A stretch of DNA of 64,000 bases, taken from Ornithinimicrobium avium (GTDB lineage Bacteria > Actinomycetota > Actinomycetes > Actinomycetales > Dermatophilaceae). The stretch covers positions 2,480,001 to 2,544,000 of the forward strand of contig NZ_CP031229.1 in assembly GCF_003351765.1 (NCBI RefSeq), given 5' to 3'. Under the pieces are notes generated by a model. It was not told the DNA's origin. It ran no database searches and saw only the letters and a program-made list of their open reading frames with translations. The translations under genes and the position numbers were made by a program. Shown here one piece after another: positions 16,016 through 23,580 of the stretch; positions within the stretch are counted from its first letter, which is position 1; every line of letters begins with the position of its first letter.

Positions 16016-18136
16016 TCATCGTGTCAGGACCAGCTCGCGCTCGGGCGCCACGTCCGGCTCCGCGGCCGCGCCGGGCTGCGGGCGGCTCGGCCACCAGAAC
16101 CGGTCGCCGACCAGGGTGATGACCGCCGGGACGAGCAGGGTGCGCACGAGGAGGGTGTCCACGACCACGCCGAGCCCGACGATGAGGCCCAGCTGGCCGA
16201 GCGTGACGAGCGGGAGGACGCTGAGCGCGGCGAAGACGCCCGCCAGGACGGTCCCGGCGCTGGTGATGACCACGCCCGTGGTGCTCACGCCGCGCACGAC
16301 CGCGCCGCGGGTGCCGAGCGCCGGCGCCTCCGAGCGGACCCGGTGCACGAGGAAGATCGTGTAGTCGATCCCGAGCGCCACGAGGAACAGGAACGCCAGC
16401 AGCGGCACGTCCGTGTCGAGCGCGTGCCAGCCGAAGAGGACCCGGCCGGCCCACGCGCCGGCGCCGATCGCCGCGAGCGTGCTGGCGACGTTGACGGCGA
16501 GCAGCACGAACGGGGCGACGAGCGAGCGCAGCAGGACCGCGAGCACGACGGCGACGACGGCCAGGACCAGCGGCGCGACGAGGAAGAGGTCGGCGCGGGC
16601 GGCGGCCCGGGAGTCGACGTCGGTCACCGCGGCGCCGCCCACCATCGCCTCCCCGCCGGGTATGCCGTGCACCGCCGCGCGCAGGTCGCGCACCAGGTCG
16701 CGCTCGGCCTGGGTGCCCGGGGCAGCGTCGCCGACGACGGTGAGGGTGGCGACCTCGCCGCGGGAGGCCGTGTCGCCGGCCGGTCCGGGGCGGACCATCT
16801 CCACCCCGTCGACGCCCTCGACGGCGGCGGTGACCGCGTCCAGCCCGGCGGCGCCGGTGACGACCGTGAACGGCGCGGCGCTGCCGGCCGGGAAGTGCTC
16901 GGAGACGACCTGCACCCCGGTCGCGGACTCCGAGCCCCCGCGGAACCGGTCGACCTGGCTCAGGCCGACGTCCGTGCCGATCAGGCCGGTCGCCATGACC
17001 GCCAGCAGCACGACGCCGGCGGCCAGGACCTGGCGCGGACGACGCACGACGGAGCCGGCGACCCGGCCCCACAGGCCCTGGTCCGGGGCCGCGGCGTGCG
17101 CGCCGTGCCCGGTCCCGGGGCGCGGCACGAACGGCCAGAACGCTCCCCGGCCGACGACCGCGAGCGCGGCGGGCAGGACGAGCACGACCGAGACGAGCGC
17201 GACCACGAGGCCGACCGCCGCGGCGATGCCCAGGCCCCGGGTGCCGGGCAGGGAGGCGAGCACGAGGGTCGACAGGGCCAGCACGACCGCGACGTTGCTC
17301 GCCAGGATCGCCGGGACGCTCCCGCGCCAGGCGGCGCGCAGCGCGGCACGGTGGTCCTCGTGCTCGTGCAGCTCCTCGCGGTAGCGGGAGATGAGCAGCA
17401 GGGCGTAGTTGGCGCCTGCCCCGAAGACCAGGACGCTGATGATGCCGCCGTCGAAGCTGAGGTCGAGCGCCTGCCCGACCGCCTTGGTCACCACGCCGGC
17501 GACCTGGTCGGCCAGACCGACGACGGTCAGCGGGAGGAGCATCAGCACCGGCGAGCGGTAGGTCAGCATGAGCAGCAGGCCGACGACGCCGACGGTGACG
17601 AGCAGCAGGGTGAGGTTCGCGCCGTCGAAGGACGCGGCGATGTCGGCGCCGAAGGCCGGTCCGCCGGTCGTCCTCGCGTCGAGCCCGGCGGGCAGCCCGT
17701 CGGCGACCGCGGCCCGCACCCCGTCGACCACGCTGCGCAGGGCGTCGTTGTCGGTGGGGTCGACGCGCACGGGCACCTGGATCATGCCGGCCTCGCCGTC
17801 CCCGCTCATGATCGGCCCGAAGGCCTGCTCGCCCCGGGCGGCCGGGAGGGTGGCGGAGAGCTGCGCGAGGCCCGCCTGGTCGGCGGCGGTCAGGACCGCG
17901 CCGTCCTCGCGGGTGGCGACCACGACGAGCGTCGCGACGTCGGCGCCGGGCAGCTCCTGGACGAGGTCGGAGACGACGGCGGACTCGGAGGTGGAGGGTG
18001 CGGCGCCGTGGCCGGCGGCGACCTCGGCGCCGCGCAGGCCGCCCATCAGACCGGCGGCGACGAGGGCGGCGAGCAGGAGGGCGACCCAGGCGGAGGCGCG
18101 GCCGGTCAGCAGGCGGGGGAGAGGGTGGGGGAGCAT
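16016..18136 (-). CDS. MMPL/RND-family transporter
   Basis: 706-aa transporter of the MMPL family with two repeats, each made of one N-terminal membrane helix, a large extracytoplasmic domain and a five-helix bundle. The first bundle includes FGAGANYALLLISRYREEL and the second FLFLVALGIDYTIFLVHRVR, the paired family motifs with the proton-relay Asp/Tyr of the second copy visible. Such proteins export lipids, drugs or peptides. ATG 18136 is exactly 7 nt downstream of a TACCGT -10 element, so the mRNA may be leaderless. It heads an operon with the kinase and response regulator, suggesting export of the compound that is sensed. Confidence 0.9.
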   Translation of the reverse strand: MLPHPLPRLLTGRASAWVALLLAALVAAGLMGGLRGAEVAAGHGAAPSTSESAVVSDLVQELPGADVATLVVVATREDGAVLTAADQAGLAQLSATLPAARGEQAFGPIMSGDGEAGMIQVPVRVDPTDNDALRSVVDGVRAAVADGLPAGLDARTTGGPAFGADIAASFDGANLTLLLVTVGVVGLLLMLTYRSPVLMLLPLTVVGLADQVAGVVTKAVGQALDLSFDGGIISVLVFGAGANYALLLISRYREELHEHEDHRAALRAAWRGSVPAILASNVAVVLALSTLVLASLPGTRGLGIAAAVGLVVALVSVVLVLPAALAVVGRGAFWPFVPRPGTGHGAHAAAPDQGLWGRVAGSVVRRPRQVLAAGVVLLAVMATGLIGTDVGLSQVDRFRGGSESATGVQVVSEHFPAGSAAPFTVVTGAAGLDAVTAAVEGVDGVEMVRPGPAGDTASRGEVATLTVVGDAAPGTQAERDLVRDLRAAVHGIPGGEAMVGGAAVTDVDSRAAARADLFLVAPLVLAVVAVVLAVLLRSLVAPFVLLAVNVASTLAAIGAGAWAGRVLFGWHALDTDVPLLAFLFLVALGIDYTIFLVHRVRSEAPALGTRGAVVRGVSTTGVVITSAGTVLAGVFAALSVLPLVTLGQLGLIVGLGVVVDTLLVRTLLVPAVITLVGDRFWWPSRPQPGAAAEPDVAPERELVLTR

Positions 18137-18143
18137 GTCTTCG

Positions 18144-18199
18144 ACGGTATGGAGAAGGACACCTGCCCCTCTCCCTGCCGGCCTCGACCCTTCGGTTGA
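18144..18199 (-). promoter_or_regulatory. Promoter and operator of the MMPL-kinase-regulator operon
   Basis: On the minus strand a palindrome TCAACC-GAAG-GGTCGA (18199-18184) lies 48-63 nt upstream of the ATG, and a TACCGT -10 hexamer (18149-18144) ends 7 nt before the ATG, as in leaderless transcripts. The same elements at the same distances occur at 20324-20379. Confidence 0.65.
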
Positions 18200-18226
18200 T
18201 CCGCGTGCGCGGGCCGGCTGCGCCGC

Positions 18227-19846
18227 TCAGACCTCCCGGCGGGCGACCACCGCGACGCGCAGCGCCCCGACGAGGCCGAGGGCGAGCAGGAGGGCGGCCA
18301 CCGCGACCGCGACGCCGGTCGCCTGCCCGAAGACGTCGGCCAGGGTGCGGGCCACCTCGGGTCCGGCGCTGCCCAGCGACGCGAAGGGCCCGGTCCCGGC
18401 ACGGACCATCGGGATGACGCCACCCGCCGAGCTGACCACGGTGCTCTGCAGCTGGTCGGCCGTGGCCGGGTCCAGGTGCGGCAGGTCGGCCAGGGCGCCG
18501 GGCAGCAACCAGCCGAGCCCGGCCGCCAGCGCGGTCCCGCAGATCGCGCTGCCGACCGCGGCGCCGACCTGGCGGGCCGTCGACTGCGTCGCCGACGCCG
18601 AGCCCGACTGGGCCGCCGGCACGTCGCGCAGCACGGTCGAGGTCAGCTGCGCCGACGCGAGGCCCAGGCCCAGGCCGTAGACGACCAGCGGGGCGATCAT
18701 CATCCAGATGGCCAGGTCCGGACGTGCGAGCAAGGCCAGCACGACCAGGCCGGCCAGCTCGAGGGCGAGCCCGCCCACCACGACACTCGCCGGGGACCAG
18801 CGCTGGGCGAGCGGCCGGGCCGAGGCCCCGGAGACGAAGGCTCCGAAGGCCATCGCGGCCAGCACCAGGCCGGCCTGCATGATCGTCAGCCCGGCGGCGT
18901 TGACGAGGTAGAGCGGCAGCACGAAGACCAGGGCGAACTCACCTGCCGCGACGGCGGTGGCGGTGAGGTTGCCCCAGGTGAAGGTCGGCACCGAGAAGAG
19001 GGTCAGGTCCAGCAGCGCGGAGCGGCCGACCCGGGCCCGGTGCATCTCCCAGCGCACGAAGAGCAGCAGGAAGAGGACGCCCACGGCGAGCGCCACCGGC
19101 ACCGGCGAGACGGGCGCGGTGACCGGCCAGGTCAGCCCGAGGACGGTGAAGTCCGCCTTCGGGGTCCACCAGCCCAGCGCGGTGGCCTCGATCATCCCGA
19201 AGACGAGCAGCGCCATACCGATCCCGCTGGTGAGCAGGCCGTCGACGTCGAGCCCGCGACCACCCCGGGCGCCCTTGGTCTCGGGGACGAGGAGGAGCGC
19301 GCCGAGGAGGACCGCGAGGCCGACCGGCACGTTGACGTAGAAGATCCAGCGCCAGCTGGCCACCGTGGTCAGCCAGCCGCCGAGCAGCGGCCCGACCGCG
19401 GCGGTCCCGGCCATGACCGCGCCCCAGATGCCGAAGGCCGTCGCGCGGTCCTTGCCGCGGAAGGTGGCGTTGACGGTCGAGAGGGTCGCGGGCAGCACGA
19501 GCGCGCCGCCGACGCCCTGCAGCGCGCGGGCGGCGATGAGCGAGGAGCCGCCCCCGGCGAGCCCGGCCAGCACGCTGCCGACCACGAACATCACGACGCC
19601 GACCACGAGCAGCCGCCGACGCCCGATCCGGTCCCCCAGCCGTCCGGACGCCAGCAGCAGCGCGGCGAAGACCATCGAGTAGAGGCTGTTGACCCACTGC
19701 GCCTGCGTCAGGTGCAGGTCGAGGTCGTCGATGATCGCCGGGAGCGCGACACCGACGATCGTCCCGTCGAGGATGATCATCGCCAGGGCCGCCGCGAGCA
19801 CGCCGAGCGCCGCCCAGCGGTGCCGGGGACCTGCCGTGCGCGTCAC
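18227..19846 (-). CDS. MFS drug exporter, DHA2 (14-TM) family
   Basis: 539-aa major facilitator of the EmrB/QacA group with about 14 transmembrane segments. The N-terminal ILDGTIVGVALPAI (the D1/motif typical of DHA2) is at residues 24-38, motif A is GRLGDRIGRRRLLV, and the motif C region is AVGPLLGGWLTT. It probably exports small drugs or toxic compounds using the proton gradient. ATG 19846 overlaps the stop of the DUF2871 gene (ATGA), so both are one operon whose promoter has the same operator as the MMPL operon, linking two exporters to one regulator. Confidence 0.92.
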   Translation of the reverse strand: MTRTAGPRHRWAALGVLAAALAMIILDGTIVGVALPAIIDDLDLHLTQAQWVNSLYSMVFAALLLASGRLGDRIGRRRLLVVGVVMFVVGSVLAGLAGGGSSLIAARALQGVGGALVLPATLSTVNATFRGKDRATAFGIWGAVMAGTAAVGPLLGGWLTTVASWRWIFYVNVPVGLAVLLGALLLVPETKGARGGRGLDVDGLLTSGIGMALLVFGMIEATALGWWTPKADFTVLGLTWPVTAPVSPVPVALAVGVLFLLLFVRWEMHRARVGRSALLDLTLFSVPTFTWGNLTATAVAAGEFALVFVLPLYLVNAAGLTIMQAGLVLAAMAFGAFVSGASARPLAQRWSPASVVVGGLALELAGLVVLALLARPDLAIWMMIAPLVVYGLGLGLASAQLTSTVLRDVPAAQSGSASATQSTARQVGAAVGSAICGTALAAGLGWLLPGALADLPHLDPATADQLQSTVVSSAGGVIPMVRAGTGPFASLGSAGPEVARTLADVFGQATGVAVAVAALLLALGLVGALRVAVVARREV

Positions 19847-20316
19847 CGGGTGGTCACCAGCTCCTGGAGCTCGTCGTCACGGGCGGTGACGGCGGTGCGC
19901 TGCAGGTCCTTGACCTGTCGGCCGACGGCCAGCAGCAGGAGCACGAGCGAGACGGTGAGCAGGATGTGGCCGGTGCCCGAGATCCCGGCGAGGGCGGGGC
20001 TGTCGGACCAGGAGGTGCCGAGCACCTGCAGGCTGCCCTTGAAGCCGAGCATGCCGACGGTGATGGCCAGGCCCGCGTTGAACAGGTGCAGGCCCCAGCG
20101 CATCCGGCCGTCGCGGGTCAGGCCGGGCAGGGCCACGGCGAGGGCCAGCAGGCCGAGCATGAAGATCGTGCCCCAGACCAGGGCGTGGGTGTGGACGAGG
20201 GCCAGCTGGGTGAAGCCGGTGAACTCCTGCTGCCGGGTGAGCTCGCGGTAGCCGAGGCCGCCGGCCAGGCCGACCGCGGTCCAGACGACCGAGGACCGGA
20301 AGATGTAGGTAAGCAT
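19843..20316 (-). CDS. DUF2871 membrane protein
   Basis: 157-aa integral membrane protein with about four hydrophobic segments and conserved histidines in LALVHTHALVWG and in GISGTGHILLTV. It matches the DUF2871 family start (MLTYIFRSSVVWTAVGLAGG). Function is unknown. The start is ATG 20316; the longer frame upstream is not family-like. A TAACGT -10 hexamer ends 7 nt before this ATG, so the transcript may be leaderless. It is co-transcribed with the MFS exporter. Confidence 0.85.
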   Translation of the reverse strand: MLTYIFRSSVVWTAVGLAGGLGYRELTRQQEFTGFTQLALVHTHALVWGTIFMLGLLALAVALPGLTRDGRMRWGLHLFNAGLAITVGMLGFKGSLQVLGTSWSDSPALAGISGTGHILLTVSLVLLLLAVGRQVKDLQRTAVTARDDELQELVTTR

Positions 20317-20323
20317 GTCCTCG

Positions 20324-20379
20324 ACGTTACGCAGGAGGCCACCTCCCCCGCGTCCCGCGCGCCTCAACCCTTCGGTTGA
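20324..20379 (-). promoter_or_regulatory. Promoter and operator of the DUF2871-MFS operon
   Basis: Palindrome TCAACC-GAAG-GGTTGA (minus strand 20379-20364), 48-63 nt upstream of ATG 20316, with a TAACGT -10 (20329-20324) 7 nt before the ATG. The operator overlaps the stop codon of the upstream epimerase gene. Same architecture as 18144-18199, with the palindrome perfect here. Confidence 0.65.
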
Positions 20380-21098
20380 TCCTCCTGCCAGCTGTCCCGC
20401 GGCCGGTATCCCAGCTCGACCATCGTGTTGGTCAGGTCCCAGCGCCGGGTCGGGTTGTCGGAGACCACGTAGTAGACGCCGTACCGGACCTGCGCCTGCA
20501 CCGCCCGGCGCAGCGCCTGGGCCATGTCCCCCGGGCTGACCCACATCGCCTGCGTCACCTCGTCGTCGGCAGCCCCGCGGTCGCCGCTCTCCCACCCGAT
20601 CCGCAGGGCGATCACCTCGAGGCCGTGCTCGTCGTGGTAGTAGCGTCCGAGCACCTCGGCCATCGCCTTGGAGACGCCGTAGAGGCTGTCCGGCCGGACC
20701 GGCTGGTGCCCGTAGACGGGCCAGGCGTGTTCCCGGTCGTACATCCCCATGACGTGGTTGGAGGAGGCCAGCACGACGCGGCGCACGCCGGCCCGCCGCG
20801 CCGCCTCGAGGACGGTGCGGGTGCCGACCACGTTGAGGTCGAGCACCTCCTCCCAGGAGGCCTGCGGGGAGGAGGCGCCGGCGAGGTGGATCACGGTGTC
20901 GACGCCGCCGAGGGCCGAGGTCGTCGCCTCCAGGTCGCGCACGTCGAGCGCCCGGACCGGCGGGTCGGCCTGCTCGTCGGCGGCCGCGTCGGTCAGGACC
21001 AGGTCGAGGTCGGCCTGCGGGTCGTCGCGCAGCAGCCGCAGCACGTCCCCGCCGACCGTGCCGGCGGCTCCGGTCACCAGGACGGTGGGTCGGCTCAT
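20364..21098 (-). CDS. NAD-dependent epimerase/dehydratase, uronate dehydrogenase-like
   Basis: 244-aa extended SDR. The nucleotide motif is TGAAGTVGG (residues 9-17), followed by a catalytic YGVSKAMAE (YxxxK) at about residue 137 and SSNHVMGMYDRE, which resembles uronate dehydrogenases. At 244 residues it is shorter than most sugar-nucleotide epimerases and similar to uronate dehydrogenases (about 265). Its stop lies inside the operator of the next operon. It overlaps the ankyrin gene upstream by four nucleotides. Confidence 0.85.
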   Translation of the reverse strand: MSRPTVLVTGAAGTVGGDVLRLLRDDPQADLDLVLTDAAADEQADPPVRALDVRDLEATTSALGGVDTVIHLAGASSPQASWEEVLDLNVVGTRTVLEAARRAGVRRVVLASSNHVMGMYDREHAWPVYGHQPVRPDSLYGVSKAMAEVLGRYYHDEHGLEVIALRIGWESGDRGAADDEVTQAMWVSPGDMAQALRRAVQAQVRYGVYYVVSDNPTRRWDLTNTMVELGYRPRDSWQEDQPKG

Positions 21099-21553
21099 CC
21101 CCCGACGGTAGGACCTCCGCGCTCGCGCGGCCCGTCGAGCAGGTCGGTCCGGCCGAACATCTGCGCGGTCTGCCGGGCGGTCGGCGTCCCGGCCTCCGGG
21201 TCCGCGCCGAGCCCGAGCAGGGCGGTCACCACCTCGTCCTCGCCCTTGAAGACCGCGCCGGCCAGCGGCGACTGGCCCCGGTCGTTGAGCCGGTCGACGT
21301 CCGCCCCGCGCCGGGCCAGCTCGCCGACCAGCTGGGCGTGGCCGTGGTAGGCCGCGAGCATCAGCAGGGTGTTGCCGGACGGGTCGGTGAGGTCGGCGGG
21401 CGCCCCGGCGTCGACGTAGGCCGCCAGCTGCTCGGTCCGCCCCTCGCGCGCCATGTCGAAGAGCCGGTGCGCGAGGTCGACCACCTCCTGGTCCGGCCGC
21501 CCGGCGTCCGGGTCACGGCCCGGGGCGGGGTCTGGGGTGTCGCGCTCGCTCAT
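21095..21553 (-). CDS. Ankyrin-repeat protein
   Basis: 152-aa protein with about three ankyrin repeats, seen from the periodic motifs DPSGNTLLMLAAYHGHAQLV, DRGQSPLAGAVFKGEDEVV and the preceding AREGRTEQLAAYVDAGAP. Ankyrin repeats mediate protein contacts; no enzymatic domain is present. The N-terminus is acidic and disordered (SERDTPDPAPGRDPDAG). ATG 21553 is preceded by GAGGAGACG. It overlaps the uronate-dehydrogenase-like gene, so the two are probably co-expressed. Confidence 0.85.
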   Translation of the reverse strand: MSERDTPDPAPGRDPDAGRPDQEVVDLAHRLFDMAREGRTEQLAAYVDAGAPADLTDPSGNTLLMLAAYHGHAQLVGELARRGADVDRLNDRGQSPLAGAVFKGEDEVVTALLGLGADPEAGTPTARQTAQMFGRTDLLDGPRERGGPTVGG

Positions 21554-21629
21554 CGCGTCTCCTCGGCTGGGCGCGGGATGGTCCGCTCGTGCTGTGAGCG
21601 TAGGACGACCCTAGGACAGAACCCGCCCC

Positions 21630-22163
21630 TCAGGCCACGAGCAGCAGCCCGAGGGCGGCGGTGTCCGCGTCGGCGTGCAGGTCCACGCTGGAGCGGCTGG
21701 CCCACCGGGTGATGTGGCCGTGGGCGTCCGCCTCGACCCAGGCGGCGCGGTGGTCCAGGCCCAGCTCGGGCAGGCCGGGCAGGAGCAGGCAGCCGGAGGC
21801 GGTGTCGTACTCGCTCACCGAGGCCACCGTGCTGCGCGGAGGGTGCAGCACCGCCAGTCCCGGCGGCAGGTGACCGGCGAACCGGCCCGGCTCCAGGGGG
21901 CGGTCGCCGAGGATCGGGCCCTCGGCCAGGACGAGCCCGACCGCGCCCTCAGGCGGCCCGTCGGGCACCTCCTCGGCGACCCGGAAGACCGTGCTGCCGC
22001 CCGGGAGCATGCCCGGGACGGCGGCCATCTGCACGGCCAGGAGCAGCACCTGGGTCCACTCGAGCGTGTCCTCGGGCCAGCGGCCCAGCAGCACGAACCC
22101 ACCCAGCTCGCCGTCGCGGTGCAGCGGCGCGACCTCGACCGCAGGTAGTCCACGCTCCGACAT
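21630..22163 (-). CDS. Hypothetical protein
   Basis: 177-aa soluble protein; I recognise no family. The sequence has alternating hydrophobic and charged stretches (LGGFVLLGRWPEDTLEWTQVL, AVGLVLAEGPILGDRPLEPG) and ends AALGLLLVA. The ATG at 22163 has GAGGAGG 8 nt upstream, and codon usage (high third-position GC) supports coding. It is divergent from an ATPase gene with 170 nt between them. Confidence 0.65.
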   Translation of the reverse strand: MSERGLPAVEVAPLHRDGELGGFVLLGRWPEDTLEWTQVLLLAVQMAAVPGMLPGGSTVFRVAEEVPDGPPEGAVGLVLAEGPILGDRPLEPGRFAGHLPPGLAVLHPPRSTVASVSEYDTASGCLLLPGLPELGLDHRAAWVEADAHGHITRWASRSSVDLHADADTAALGLLLVA

Positions 22164-22333
22164 CGCCCGACCTCCTCGCCCGTGCGGGCCGGCCCGGGAG
22201 ACCGGCCCTGCGGTGGTCCCTCCTAGCCTGCCACGTCCAAGCCTCGGCGTGGCGGACCCGGAGGTCACGGTTCGGCGACGACCTACCCCGCTCGTCGTGT
22301 GCCCTGTCGGACCGCACCCCTACGCTGAGGCGG

Positions 22334-23563
22334 GTGTACAGCACCGTGGCGGTCAGCGGCTACCGCTCCCTGCGCGACGTCCGGCTGCCGCTGGGCCGGC
22401 TCACCGTGGTGACCGGCGCCAACGGGACGGGCAAGAGCAGCGTCTACCGGGCCCTGCGCCTGCTCGCGGACTGCGGCGCCGGACGGGTGGTCGGCTCCCT
22501 GGCGCGCGAGGGCGGCCTGGAGTCCGCGCTCTGGGCCGGCCCGGAGACGCTCGGCGGCGCCCGTCGGGGGTATGACGTGGAGGGCACCGTGCGCAGGGGA
22601 CGGGTCAGCCTGCTGCTCGGGGTGGGCAGCACCGAGGGCGAGCTGTCCTACCTGGTGGACCTCGGCATACCCGTCCAGCACGGGTCGGCCTTCGACCGCG
22701 ACCCCGAGGTCAAGCGCGAGGCGGTGTGGAGCGGGCCGGTGATGCGCCCCTCGACGCTCGTCGCGCGGCGCAAGCACCACAGCGTCGAGCTGCGCGACGA
22801 CGCCGGCCGGTGGGCCAGGGCGCCGGTGAGCGCCCCCGCGTGGTCGAGCATGCTCACCGAGGTCGTCGACCCGCTCGCCGCGCCGGAGCTGTGGGCCGTG
22901 CGCGAGGCGCTGCGGTCGTGGCGGTTCTACGACGGCTTCCGGGTCGACGCGGGCAGCCCGGCGCGCCGGCCGCAGGTCGGGACGCGCACGTGGGCGCTGT
23001 CCGACGACGGCTCCGACCTGGCCGCCGCCCTGCAGACGGTCCGGGAGGACTCGCGCAGCGCGATGGACGACGCGGTCGCCGACGCCTTCGACGGCGCGAG
23101 GCTCGAGGTGGACGTGACCGAGGGGCTCTTCGACGTACGGCTGCACCAGCCCGGGATGCTGCGCCCGCTGCGCTCGGCGGAGCTGTCGGACGGGACGCTG
23201 CGCTACCTGCTCTGGCTGGCCGCGCTGCTGACGCCGGTGCCGCCGCGACTGATGGCGCTCAACGAGCCGGAGACGAGCCTGCACCCCTCACTGGTCGCGC
23301 CGCTCGCCCGCCTGGTCGCGGCGGCGTCGCGGCGCACGCAGGTCGTGCTGGTCACCCACTCCGAGCCGCTGCTCGAGGCGCTGGCGGAGGCGATGGGCAC
23401 CGGCCTGGACGCGCTGCGCGAGGAGGAGGAGGCGGACGTGGGCCCGGCACCCGGCGAGGTGGCCGACCTGCGGCTGGTCGAGCTGACCAAGGACCTCGGC
23501 GAGACGCAGGTCGTCGGGCAGGGCCTGCTCAGCACGCCGCGGTGGGAGTGGGGCACGCGCTAG
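22334..23563 (+). CDS. AAA-family ATPase of the OLD/RecF-like predicted-ATPase group
   Basis: 409-aa ABC-type AAA ATPase. The N-terminus reads VSGYRSLRDVRLPLGRLTVV followed by Walker A GANGTGKSS (about residues 27-35). The C-terminal half has LSDGTLRYLLWLAAL (signature-like), Walker B with MALNEPETSLHPSLV, and the VVLVTHSEPLLEAL switch motif. These stand-alone ATPases resemble the ATPase half of OLD nucleases but no TOPRIM domain is visible; roles include DNA repair or phage defence, undetermined here. The GTG at 22334 is the first start, with no clear ribosome binding site. An acyltransferase gene follows after 17 nt. Confidence 0.85.
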   Translation: MYSTVAVSGYRSLRDVRLPLGRLTVVTGANGTGKSSVYRALRLLADCGAGRVVGSLAREGGLESALWAGPETLGGARRGYDVEGTVRRGRVSLLLGVGSTEGELSYLVDLGIPVQHGSAFDRDPEVKREAVWSGPVMRPSTLVARRKHHSVELRDDAGRWARAPVSAPAWSSMLTEVVDPLAAPELWAVREALRSWRFYDGFRVDAGSPARRPQVGTRTWALSDDGSDLAAALQTVREDSRSAMDDAVADAFDGARLEVDVTEGLFDVRLHQPGMLRPLRSAELSDGTLRYLLWLAALLTPVPPRLMALNEPETSLHPSLVAPLARLVAAASRRTQVVLVTHSEPLLEALAEAMGTGLDALREEEEADVGPAPGEVADLRLVELTKDLGETQVVGQGLLSTPRWEWGTR

Positions 23564-23580
23564 GGCAGTACGCTGCGCTC

